NCBI GenBank assembly: GCA_903995115.1
Contig: LR877153.1
Span: 124,001-188,000 of the forward strand
Direction: 5' to 3'
Source: Angomonas deanei
Lineage: Eukaryota; Euglenozoa; Kinetoplastea; Trypanosomatida; Trypanosomatidae
DNA length: 64,000 nt
The notes under the pieces were generated by a model. The model was not told the origin of the DNA and ran no database searches. It saw nothing but the letters and a program-made list of their open reading frames with translations. How positions within the stretch are numbered: the stretch's first letter is position 1; the number at the start of each line of letters is the position of its first letter. A program made the translations under genes and the position numbers. This document shows positions 41,159 to 49,563 of this stretch, in pieces.

Positions 41159-41469
41159 TACGCTCTTCAATGACGCCTTTTAACTCCAAGTATAAATATG
41201 TGATTTTTTTCTTTTTTCCCTTGACACACGCACTTAATGGTCCAAAAGATAATTAAAAATCATGAAGAATAAGTATTTTTAAAGAAGAAAAAAAAAAAAA
41301 AAACTATACTGTTTTGTTGATTTCGTGAGCGTGAAGGACGACGCGTGTTGTTGTATTCGGTTTTGTGATTTTAACGTGTGCCACACCCCCTTTTCCCCCC
41401 TTTTTGCTGTTTATTACTCATGAAAAGTATTATTTTTCTTTTTTAAGCTTTTACCACTAATCAAAAACA
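41159..41469 (+). promoter_or_regulatory. Intergenic spacer with the beta-tubulin trans-splice acceptor
   Basis: AT-rich spacer. T/C tract 41431-41444 is followed by AG at 41446-41447, 23 bases before the tubulin ATG. No other gene seen. Confidence 0.55.
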
Positions 41470-42801
41470 ATGCGTGAGATCGTTTCTTGCCAGGCCGGCC
41501 AGTGCGGTAACCAAATTGGTTCCAAGTTCTGGGAGGTAATTTCGGACGAACATGGCGTTGATCCCACTGGTACCTACCAGGGTGACTCCGATCTTCAACT
41601 GGAGCGCGTCAACGTGTACTTTGACGAGTCCACTGGCGGCCGCTACGTGCCCCGCGCGGTCCTGATCGACCTCGAGCCCGGCACGATGGACGCCGTCCGC
41701 GCCGGTCCCTATGGCCAGCTCTTCCGCCCCGACAACTTCATCTTTGGACAGTCCGGTGCCGGTAACAACTGGGCCAAGGGCCACTACACCGAAGGTGCCG
41801 AGCTCATCGACTCCGTCCTCGACGTCTGCCGCAAGGAGGCCGAGAGCTGCGACTGCCTTCAGGGCTTCCAGCTGTCCCACTCCATGGGTGGCGGTACGGG
41901 TTCCGGTATGGGTACCCTGCTCATCTCCAAGCTCCGCGAGGAGTACCCCGACCGTATCATGATGACCTTCTCCGTCATCCCCTCCCCCAAGGTGTCCGAT
42001 ACCGTCGTCGAGCCCTACAACACCACCCTCTCCGTCCACCAGCTGGTCGAGAACTCCGATGAATCGATGTGCATCGACAATGAGGCTCTGTACGATATCT
42101 GTTTCAGAACCCTCAAGCTCACCACTCCCACCTTCGGCGACCTCAACCATCTCGTCGCGGCTGTCATGTCCGGTGTCACCTGCTGCCTCCGCTTCCCCGG
42201 TCAGCTCAACTCTGACCTCCGCAAGCTCGCCGTCAACCTCGTGCCCTTCCCCCGTCTGCACTTCTTCATGATGGGCTTCGCCCCCCTCACCAGCCGCGGC
42301 TCCCAGCAGTACCGCGGTCTCTCCGTGCCCGAGCTCACCCAGCAGATGTTCGACGCCAAGAACATGATGCAGGCCGCCGACCCCCGCCACGGCCGCTACC
42401 TCACCGCCTCCGCGCTCTTCCGCGGTCGCATGTCCACCAAGGAGGTCGATGAGCAGATGCTCAACGTCCAGAACAAGAACTCGTCCTACTTCATCGAGTG
42501 GATCCCCAACAACATAAAGTCCTCCATCTGCGATATTCCCCCCAAGGGTCTCAAGATGTCCGTCACCTTCATCGGTAACAACACCTGCATCCAGGAGATG
42601 TTCCGCCGTGTCGGTGAGCAGTTCACTGGTATGTTCCGCCGCAAGGCCTTCCTTCACTGGTACACCGGTGAGGGTATGGACGAGATGGAATTCACCGAGG
42701 CCGAGTCCAACATGAACGACCTCGTCTCCGAGTACCAGCAGTACCAGGACGCCACCGTCGAGGAGGAGGGTGAGTTCGACGAAGAGGAGGAGGGATACTA
42801 A
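41470..42801 (+). CDS. Beta-tubulin
   Basis: A 443-residue protein of standard length. It begins with [17 protein letters not shown] (the MREI autoregulatory start), carries the tubulin GTP-binding signature [10 protein letters not shown], and ends in the acidic tail [13 protein letters not shown] with a terminal Tyr suitable for the detyrosination cycle. Only one copy is in this window and no alpha-tubulin gene adjoins it, unlike the alternating alpha/beta array of Trypanosoma brucei. Confidence 0.98.
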   Translation: MREIVSCQAGQCGNQIGSKFWEVISDEHGVDPTGTYQGDSDLQLERVNVYFDESTGGRYVPRAVLIDLEPGTMDAVRAGPYGQLFRPDNFIFGQSGAGNNWAKGHYTEGAELIDSVLDVCRKEAESCDCLQGFQLSHSMGGGTGSGMGTLLISKLREEYPDRIMMTFSVIPSPKVSDTVVEPYNTTLSVHQLVENSDESMCIDNEALYDICFRTLKLTTPTFGDLNHLVAAVMSGVTCCLRFPGQLNSDLRKLAVNLVPFPRLHFFMMGFAPLTSRGSQQYRGLSVPELTQQMFDAKNMMQAADPRHGRYLTASALFRGRMSTKEVDEQMLNVQNKNSSYFIEWIPNNIKSSICDIPPKGLKMSVTFIGNNTCIQEMFRRVGEQFTGMFRRKAFLHWYTGEGMDEMEFTEAESNMNDLVSEYQQYQDATVEEEGEFDEEEEGY

Positions 42802-43070
42802 ACAGATGTTTTATACCAATTTACCGGCAAAAAAAAAAAAAAAGTAACTAAGTTAGAGATTTTTTTCATTTTTTCAAGTTTAACAATTCCCCTCTTGTTT
42901 TCATATTTTCATTTTTGATCAGGAAAAAAAAAAAATATTAATAATACACTAATTCGTTGAGTGGTTTGCTGTGCTACGGTTTCCCCAATCCAAACACCCA
43001 CCCACACACACGCACGCACCCTCCCCCACACCTCTCACTAGTTTTTTTTTTTTTATTATTATTACAAAAA

Positions 43071-43982
43071 ATGCCCATTAACCTACCGGACGCGCTTCCC
43101 GCGATTAATATTCTTCGCGAGGAGAATATCTTCATCATGGATGAGACTAGGGCGTCGGCGCAGGATATTCGACCTCTGAAGATTGTGATTCTGAATTTAA
43201 TGCCGTTAAAGATTACGACCGAAACGGACCTCATACGGTTGCTCTCCAACACCCCCCTCCAGATTGACATCACCCTGCTCAAGTTGGTGTCGCACACGCC
43301 AAAGAACACCCCGGTGGAGCACCTCAACCAGTTCTACGAGGGGTTCGACACGGTGCAGCACAGAAAGTACGACGGGATGATCATCACCGGCGCCCCCATC
43401 GAGGAGTTTCCCTTCGAGGAGGTGAAGTACTGGGAGGAGATGACCAAGATAATGGACTGGTCTCGCACCAATGTGACGTCGACCATGTTCATTTGCTGGG
43501 CTGCACAGGCGGCGCTGTACCACTTCTACGGCGTCCCCAAAAACCCACTTCCCAAGAAAATGTTCGGTGTATTCGAGATTGATAACTTGGACCCGCTGAA
43601 CCCCATTATGCGCGGATTTGACGATGTCTTCTTCGCCCCGCACAGTAGGCACACCGATGTGAAGCGGGAGGACATTGTGAAGCATAGTGACCTCGAGATT
43701 ATCGCGGAGAGCGCCGACGCGGGGGTGCACATGGTGTTAGGACGGAAGGGCAAGGAGGTGTTCATCACCGGCCACGCCGAGTACTCCCGCTTTACCTTAG
43801 ACGCGGAGTACAAGCGTGACGTCAACAAAGGGCTGGAGATTGAAATACCACGTAACTACTACCCCAATGACGACCCTAGCAAGGACCCACAAGTGCGCTG
43901 GCGTGGTCACGGCAACTTGATGTATGCCAACTGGTTGAACTACTTTGTGTACCAGGCGACACCGTTTTCTCTCAACCACTAA
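43071..43982 (+). CDS. metA: Homoserine O-acyltransferase, MetA family (predicted acetyl-CoA type)
   Basis: A 303-residue protein colinear with bacterial MetA, so family numbering applies directly. The catalytic triad is complete: Cys142 (FICWAAQ), His235 and Glu237 (GHAEYSR). Residue 111 is Glu (GAPIEEF); in this family Glu111 goes with acetyl-CoA and Gly111 with succinyl-CoA use, so O-acetylhomoserine is the predicted product, feeding methionine synthesis. The start is the ATG directly after the T/A-rich leader; a longer frame upstream is leader sequence. MetA is a bacterial family, so acquisition by lateral transfer is likely; codon use and flanks look like those of the neighbours, so the transfer is not recent. 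Confidence 0.94.
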   Translation: MPINLPDALPAINILREENIFIMDETRASAQDIRPLKIVILNLMPLKITTETDLIRLLSNTPLQIDITLLKLVSHTPKNTPVEHLNQFYEGFDTVQHRKYDGMIITGAPIEEFPFEEVKYWEEMTKIMDWSRTNVTSTMFICWAAQAALYHFYGVPKNPLPKKMFGVFEIDNLDPLNPIMRGFDDVFFAPHSRHTDVKREDIVKHSDLEIIAESADAGVHMVLGRKGKEVFITGHAEYSRFTLDAEYKRDVNKGLEIEIPRNYYPNDDPSKDPQVRWRGHGNLMYANWLNYFVYQATPFSLNH

Positions 43983-44664
43983 AAAGGGGCGCTGGGCTTC
44001 ATTTTTTTTGTTTCGTTTTTTTTTTTTTAAAAAAAAAACATCTATTGTCACAGTGCTCTGAAAAAAGAGAGAGATGAAAATAAATCAAGACGCGAATTAA
44101 TGTTTGGGAAGTGTGTACTGTACCATGGTGCGATGTATATGGACAGAGGGGCGTAAGTCCCACGGAGTGGCAAGGACGACTACAAAAAAAAAAAAAAAAA
44201 CACGAGGAGCAATGTTGTTTCTTGTGCGTGTGCGTCCTGTTCCACTACGATGTCTATATCTAGCACACTCATGAATTCTTTTTTTATTATCATTCATTTA
44301 CTTTTTTTTTTGTTGTTTCGTTTCTTATCGATAAACTAAATTAATAACAGTTCAATTGTATGGAAAGATGTTAGTAGGTTTTCCGCCCAACTATTTTGGT
44401 GTCAATAACATAAAATAAAAAAGAGAAGAGGAAAACGGTGGTACTAACACGGAATGAAAAGTAATTTACGACTTACCGTTCTTTTCTTTTGCTGTATAGC
44501 AAATCCATACATCGTAATTGCCCATCGCACAGAAATCAGAACTCACCATCCTCCTCATCATAAAAGAAGAATGCATGCTCACTATCCCCCCCGCACTCCT
44601 CCCTTTCTCTTTCAGAAACAAATAGCAAGTCGCCCCTTCCCCTACTTGTATAGATTGTATTTTC
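43983..44664. other. Intergenic spacer with a T-run/A-run palindrome
   Basis: 682 bases, AT-rich. T13 (44016-44028) joined to A10 (44029-44038) makes a palindrome just after the MetA stop. A C/T-rich stretch at 44583-44613 with AG at 44614-44615 is the probable HDAC splice signal. No RNA gene recognised. Confidence 0.6.
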
Positions 44665-46448
44665 ATGTCCTCTGCGGGGAAGCGAGCCAGGCCACCCGAA
44701 GAAGAAGGGACGGAGCGAGCGGCTCCCTCGCCGGCGCTGGTGCAGGCGTCTAACCAACGCTTCCAGCTCTACATTACGCGCTGGATGCGGGAGGTGGAGA
44801 GAGACGACCCTGTCCTCCCCTCCACCCTCCCCGAGCTCAGCCCGGTTCAGACCATTCTTCCCCCGTCAAGCGTGCATAGAATTCTCTCCACCTTTGGCAA
44901 GTCGAAAGCGACGGAACGCCACGGCGAGGGGGGCGGGCGGACCGGCATCGTGACCGACGAGGACATGCTGCTGCACGCTTCCTCGGACGCCAAAGACTTT
45001 GAGCGCCCACTGCGCCTGAGTCGCACCCTCGACCACCTCAAGGCGACGGGGGTGCTTCAAAAGTGTGTGGCGCTAAAGGCACGGCAGGCGAAGGATAAAG
45101 AGCTGCGCCTGGTGCACAGTGAGCGGCACATGGACTATGTCAGCCAACTGGACTTTGTGGCAGGGATAAAGGAGGGCCCGTCCTATGCGGTCGACCAAGA
45201 TGTGTATGCCTGCCAGGGTACCTCCAGAGCCGCGCGGGTGGCCGCCGGCTGTGCGGTCCAGGCGACGCTGGCAGTGGTGGAGGAGCAGTGCGCAAACGCC
45301 TTTGCGATTGTTCGACCACCAGGGCACCACGCCGCGGCGGAAAATGCATCGGGTTTCTGCTTTTTTAACAATGTCGCCGTGGCGGCACGCGTGGCGCAGG
45401 CTACCCTGAAAAAGAAGGGTGTAGAAGCACCAAAAGTGCTAGTGCTCGACTGGGACGTGCATCATTGTGATGGCACGGAGAGTATATTCTACAATGACCC
45501 CTCCGTGCTGGTCGTCTCCATTCACCAGTACGGCAACCGCAGAGGACACATACTGAGGAAGTGCCCAACCGTCATGGGGCGAAAACAACCGTCTCTGGGG
45601 GCGAGGAGTGTGTCGACCTGGACACGCTCGACCAGCTAATGGGAGACATGGCGCCTCCAAAACCCGAGGAGACACAGGCCCAGGACCCACCAAAGGTGGT
45701 GGAGGCAGAGGCCACCGACCCGACGGAGAGGTCCACGCGACGGCGCGCACCAGTGGATTATGCCTCCCTGGAGAAGCAACTGGACATCACCGATGACGAT
45801 GTACTGGCCATGTTCGGGGCACGGGCCTCCTCCTCTTCTTCCTCGTCGTCGTCTTCAGGGTCATCGACGAGAGAAGGGGCGTCCCACCGAGGACTCGGGG
45901 CCGTTCACAACCCCGGTGACACCCCTGGGCTTTCCCTCGACAGCTGGACCCCGGTGGAGGAGGAGGAGCCGTACTACCCCGGCACCGGCCACCTCGAGCG
46001 GCTGGGGGGAGACGACTGTGAGGCGGCTCGCGGGCGCAACATTAACATTCCGTGGCCGTGTCATGGGTTCGGCGACCTGGAGTACCTCCGTGTGGTGCAC
46101 GAGATTGTCATTCCGGCTGGGAAGGAATTCCAGCCTGACCTGGTGCTCATCAGCTGCGGGTTCGACAGCGCGAGAGGGGACCTCCTCGGCAGCATGATGG
46201 TGACAGCGTCTGGCTACTATGCCATGACCACCGCCCTGTGCCAGGCGTTCCACAAGGTGGTCGCTGTCCTGGAGGGTGGCTACCACGTGGGGAACGTGGC
46301 GAAGTGCTCCGAGGCGGTCCTGCGAGCACTGCTAGAGCAGAGTGGCACCGACGGTGTGCCGCGCGGGCGAGTGTTATGGCACCAGACTGGTGACCTCATA
46401 GAAGAAGTAAAGCAAACGCACGCGCAATTTTTTTCCTGCTTTCAGTAA
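44665..46448 (+). CDS. Class II histone deacetylase with a central insert (apparent frameshift)
   Basis: About 594 residues when both frames are read. The first frame (from 44665) contains RLVHSERHMDYV, RPPGHHAAAENASGFCFFNN, and LDWDVHHCDGTESIFYNDPSVLVVSIHQYGN (core motifs about 220-295); it then runs out at 45639. The second frame, open from 45561, resumes after a Ser/Glu-rich insert of roughly 130 residues with YYPGTGHLERLG, RNINIPWP, LISCGFDSARGD and VLEGGYHV. The frame change lies between about 45557 and 45600. Zinc ligands (Asp/His of DWDVHH and Asp of GFDS) and the active-site His pair and Tyr are all present. In typical class II HDACs 'SIHQ' is followed within a few residues by 'FYPGTG', so the insert is real regardless of the frame problem. 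It should deacetylate histones or other proteins. Confidence 0.85.
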
Positions 46449-46648
46449 AGAAGTCCTATATGTGTGTGTGTGTACTTGTATCTGTAGCGTTTAGAATAAG
46501 CGCTGTCGTTAGTATTCTTGCTATTATCCCCCATATTTTTTTTTTTTTTTTGTAGTTGGTGAATAGTTGCCCTTGAGTGTTCTTCTACTAGTTTTCCTCC
46601 CTCCACCTTTCCATTCTTCTTCCGAACTACGCACACAAGAGAGAGAAT

Positions 46649-46912
46649 ATGTTTCCAAAGTTAATGATTGCCGTCCTTTCTGCCCTGTGCCTCCTGGTCG
46701 AGGTCGCCCAAGCGGCGAAGATTCGTTATGTGGCCCCTGACCCAACAAAGGGAATTAGCGTCGCGGATGAACAATACCTGATCGGGGTCATCTCCTTCAC
46801 GGTGGTTCTCGTGGCACTGTACATGGGAGTGAAGTCTCTCACGAATATTTATTACGAAGACGACACCCTTCTGATGGTAGAGGTTCCCGAGGAAACGCAC
46901 CACGAAGAGTAA
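46649..46912 (+). CDS. Small membrane protein, signal peptide plus one TM
   Basis: An 87-residue protein with an N-terminal signal peptide (LMIAVLSALCLLVEVAQA, likely cleaved after QAA) and one transmembrane helix (LIGVISFTVVLVALYMGV, about 45-62). A short acidic tail (YYEDDTLLMVEVPEETHHEE) follows. The TM plus 'DDTLL' tail loosely resembles the C-terminal end of V-ATPase accessory proteins (ATP6AP2/Voa1 type), which often lack most of their ectodomain in protists; this is a weak resemblance only. The gene has its own polypyrimidine-rich leader. Confidence 0.7.
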   Translation: MFPKLMIAVLSALCLLVEVAQAAKIRYVAPDPTKGISVADEQYLIGVISFTVVLVALYMGVKSLTNIYYEDDTLLMVEVPEETHHEE

Positions 46913-47215
46913 GAATGTGTGTCGCAGCTTATTAGCGTCAACAACTACCGAAAAATAACATATTTATAAAAATAAAAATAAAAATGTCGCACTTTTTCCA
47001 GTCATAATAAGGATAGAGCAGAGTGAATAAGTGTTTATCGATCATTGCAGCGTGCAAATGTAGTAATGTGTCTTTTTTGTGTGTGTGTGTTGTTTTGTTA
47101 TTGTTAACCCTGTTTTTCAGTGTACGGAATCTTTCCCTCCTAAACCCCTAGCTAACTCCTCTCCCCCCTCTTTCTGTAGAAAAGTCTGTCATCCATCACC
47201 ACTACATCAGCAAGA
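46913..47215 (+). promoter_or_regulatory. Intergenic spacer with the CYTH gene trans-splice acceptor
   Basis: AT-rich spacer followed by a pyrimidine tract (47136-47176) ending in AG at 47178-47179. A short GT repeat lies at about 47080-47089. Nothing else seen. Confidence 0.55.
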
Positions 47216-49132
47216 ATGCAGATCGAAATCAAAATGGTGCTAGATGGGACGAAGGACTATCAAGTGCTGGTCGATCATCTAAGTCCCCTGTACCTCGACG
47301 AGGAGACCTACTGCGATTTCTTTTTTGACTTTGACATGTTTGCATTAACAAACGACAGTTCCGTCCTTCGCCTTCGCGTCCCGTGCGAAAAGCCCCTTTC
47401 GGTCCCTCCGGCCAATAGTGCGCCATCCCAGGACACCAACGGAAATGACAATATGTCGGCAGCCTTCCAAGACTTTCTCAGTTCCTGCGACGCCGCCCAG
47501 CAACCCACCGGGGCGAACGGCGCGGAGGTGCGGCTCATTCCCAACGCCACCGGTAAACTCGTGTTCAAACAAAAGAATACGGTGGAGAGAGGACATCAGT
47601 TTAACTTTGTGGTGGAGTGCAAAAATGTGCCGTCGGAGGTGGTCCAGGAACTGCTCTCCCCGGATGGTGCATCGCCGTACGTGGTGCTGTCCAACTACGC
47701 GTCGCAGCTGGACCACAGCGGGCGAGGGGAGTTGAACAAGGTGACTCAGATTCTCGAAAAAATACGCCACGTGGCGTCCCAGTACTGCGAAACCCCGACG
47801 GAGCCGTCGGCAACGAGTGGGGATGCCATGTACAGCCAGATACGGTACGCGGCCGGCATGACGTCTCAGGCGGAAGCGAATCCAATGGAGACCGACAAGG
47901 TGTGCCAGAACCTCAAAAATGTAGGGAACTACGTCACCACCCGAAAGATATTCCAGTACTTTAAATCGAGCAAGATGCGAAAAACGCTGGCGGATCAGTC
48001 GGTGCTAGATGCACTGCGCATTCGGGTCGACCGAACACTGTTTCCTTCCGGTGATATATACGAAGTGGAGATCCCCCGCTGCGACATACCCGCCGACGAG
48101 GTGCTGGAGGAATTGACAGAGACGCTAAACAACTTGCAGGTGTCGTTTCATTTTGGGTCAGAGGGAAAGTATAGCCGCTACGTGAAGGAGCTCCGCAGTC
48201 AAAAAGCACAGACGGAAGAAATAACAGACGTGAAGCTGTGCCTCACCAACGTCTATGGTTACGAGGCGGTGAAGAAGAATTTTGAGTCCATCGTGGAAGG
48301 GCAACGGGCGTCGTTAGAAAATGACAGAAAAATCAGCAACATTGACTACAACCTCGCGGAGTGTGTCACCTCGGGTGAACTGTTTCAGGAGGAATTACAA
48401 GAAAACTACTTTTTTGACGGACCAAACGACGAACTACGAAGCAATGGCTGCTTTCTGCGCCTCCGTCGGCTCAACCATCAGCCTCGGTACAACCTTGTCT
48501 TGAAGGAGAACCAGACGGTGGTGGAGGGGCAGCAGGGTAACCAGACCATCAAGATGGAGCTGTCCGAGACGGACGCGGCACTCCTGCTCAAGGACCCGAC
48601 ATCTTTTTTAACTTCCCAACAGGAGCACAATAGTATCGCCAGGACACTGTACTACAATTTTAGCTTGCGCTCGTTGAGGCAGACCGCCTTTTTCACCAAC
48701 TATCGCATCTCCGTGCCGTGGTGGGCCTCCTCCTCGCAGCGCACGACGGCCCACCAGAAGAACCCCCTCGGCACCCAGCAGTTCGACGTGTCACCCTCGT
48801 ACCTCCTCTCCCAGCAGCAGCAGCATCAGGACTTTGTGCCACCCCTGACCATCCACCTGGACAGGACACAGTACGAGGTACAGCCACGCCCATCGGAGCG
48901 TATTCCCTTCTCCCAGCCACCCCCTAGTTATCGCACCCCCATCTCCACCGACGCCGACACCGGCCGTCGCGTCTATGAGTTGTACGAAATGGAGGTCACC
49001 AACATTGTGCCGACCACCAACCCGACGGAGGTACTGAACGAGCTGGCGAACGTGCTGGTTGGTCTGGGCGTAGAGTTTACAAAAGCATCACACAGCAAAC
49101 TGGAGCAGTACTTTATTCTAGCGGATTGTTAA
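47216..49132 (+). CDS. Tandem CYTH-domain protein (triphosphate tunnel superfamily)
   Basis: A 638-residue protein made of two CYTH-like units. Unit 1 (about 1-330) starts MQIEIKMVL, where the family's ExExK reads QxExK, then VLRLRVP, KLVFKQKN, FNFVVECKNV, DALRIRVDR, IYEVEIPR, and ends GKYSRYVKEL. Unit 2 (about 335-638) lacks a clear ExExK start (VKLCLTN), but has CFLRLRRLN, LVLKENQTV, IHLDRTQYEV, YELYEMEVTN and HSKLEQYF. CYTH proteins form an eight-stranded tunnel that holds triphosphate with Arg/Lys inside and metal via Glu. Unit 1 keeps most of the tunnel residues; unit 2 appears more decayed. Possible roles are polyphosphate or triphosphate hydrolysis or binding. Unlike VTC4, there is no SPX or membrane domain. 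Confidence 0.75.
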   Translation: MQIEIKMVLDGTKDYQVLVDHLSPLYLDEETYCDFFFDFDMFALTNDSSVLRLRVPCEKPLSVPPANSAPSQDTNGNDNMSAAFQDFLSSCDAAQQPTGANGAEVRLIPNATGKLVFKQKNTVERGHQFNFVVECKNVPSEVVQELLSPDGASPYVVLSNYASQLDHSGRGELNKVTQILEKIRHVASQYCETPTEPSATSGDAMYSQIRYAAGMTSQAEANPMETDKVCQNLKNVGNYVTTRKIFQYFKSSKMRKTLADQSVLDALRIRVDRTLFPSGDIYEVEIPRCDIPADEVLEELTETLNNLQVSFHFGSEGKYSRYVKELRSQKAQTEEITDVKLCLTNVYGYEAVKKNFESIVEGQRASLENDRKISNIDYNLAECVTSGELFQEELQENYFFDGPNDELRSNGCFLRLRRLNHQPRYNLVLKENQTVVEGQQGNQTIKMELSETDAALLLKDPTSFLTSQQEHNSIARTLYYNFSLRSLRQTAFFTNYRISVPWWASSSQRTTAHQKNPLGTQQFDVSPSYLLSQQQQHQDFVPPLTIHLDRTQYEVQPRPSERIPFSQPPPSYRTPISTDADTGRRVYELYEMEVTNIVPTTNPTEVLNELANVLVGLGVEFTKASHSKLEQYFILADC

Positions 49133-49563
49133 CTCCGCCTTGCACACCACATCTTTCTACAATCAATACATAGAGAAGAACTATTGAAACGCATAGACCA
49201 CTGGAAAAAAAAAAAAGTATATATATCCTTTTTTTTCCGTGTCGTTTTTATTTTTATTTTTGAATTAGCACATTCTGTAAAGACACGCACACAAAAGAAT
49301 AACGTCATTCTTGTTTTTGTTGCTTTGCTTTTCTCACTGGTCTCCGCATCCGTGCTACTGTTTCCTTCTTCTTTTTTTATTATTATTATTGGCTTCTTTT
49401 CAGCGGAGGTGTAGTTTACTCTCTCACCCCTAAGCGTATCTTTAGACATTCATTTTGAATTGTTTTAGTTGTTTGATTGCTTTTTTTTTTTTTTTTTTCG
49501 TGCCCTATAAAAAAAATTGTCATTTATAAGCACACAGAATACATTTAGCATTACCACACGATA
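49133..49563. other. Intergenic spacer (CYTH protein to receptor-like protein)
   Basis: AT-rich with T- and A-runs (T18 near 49482-49498); AG at 49548-49549 (TTTAG) may be the acceptor. No gene recognised. Confidence 0.6.
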
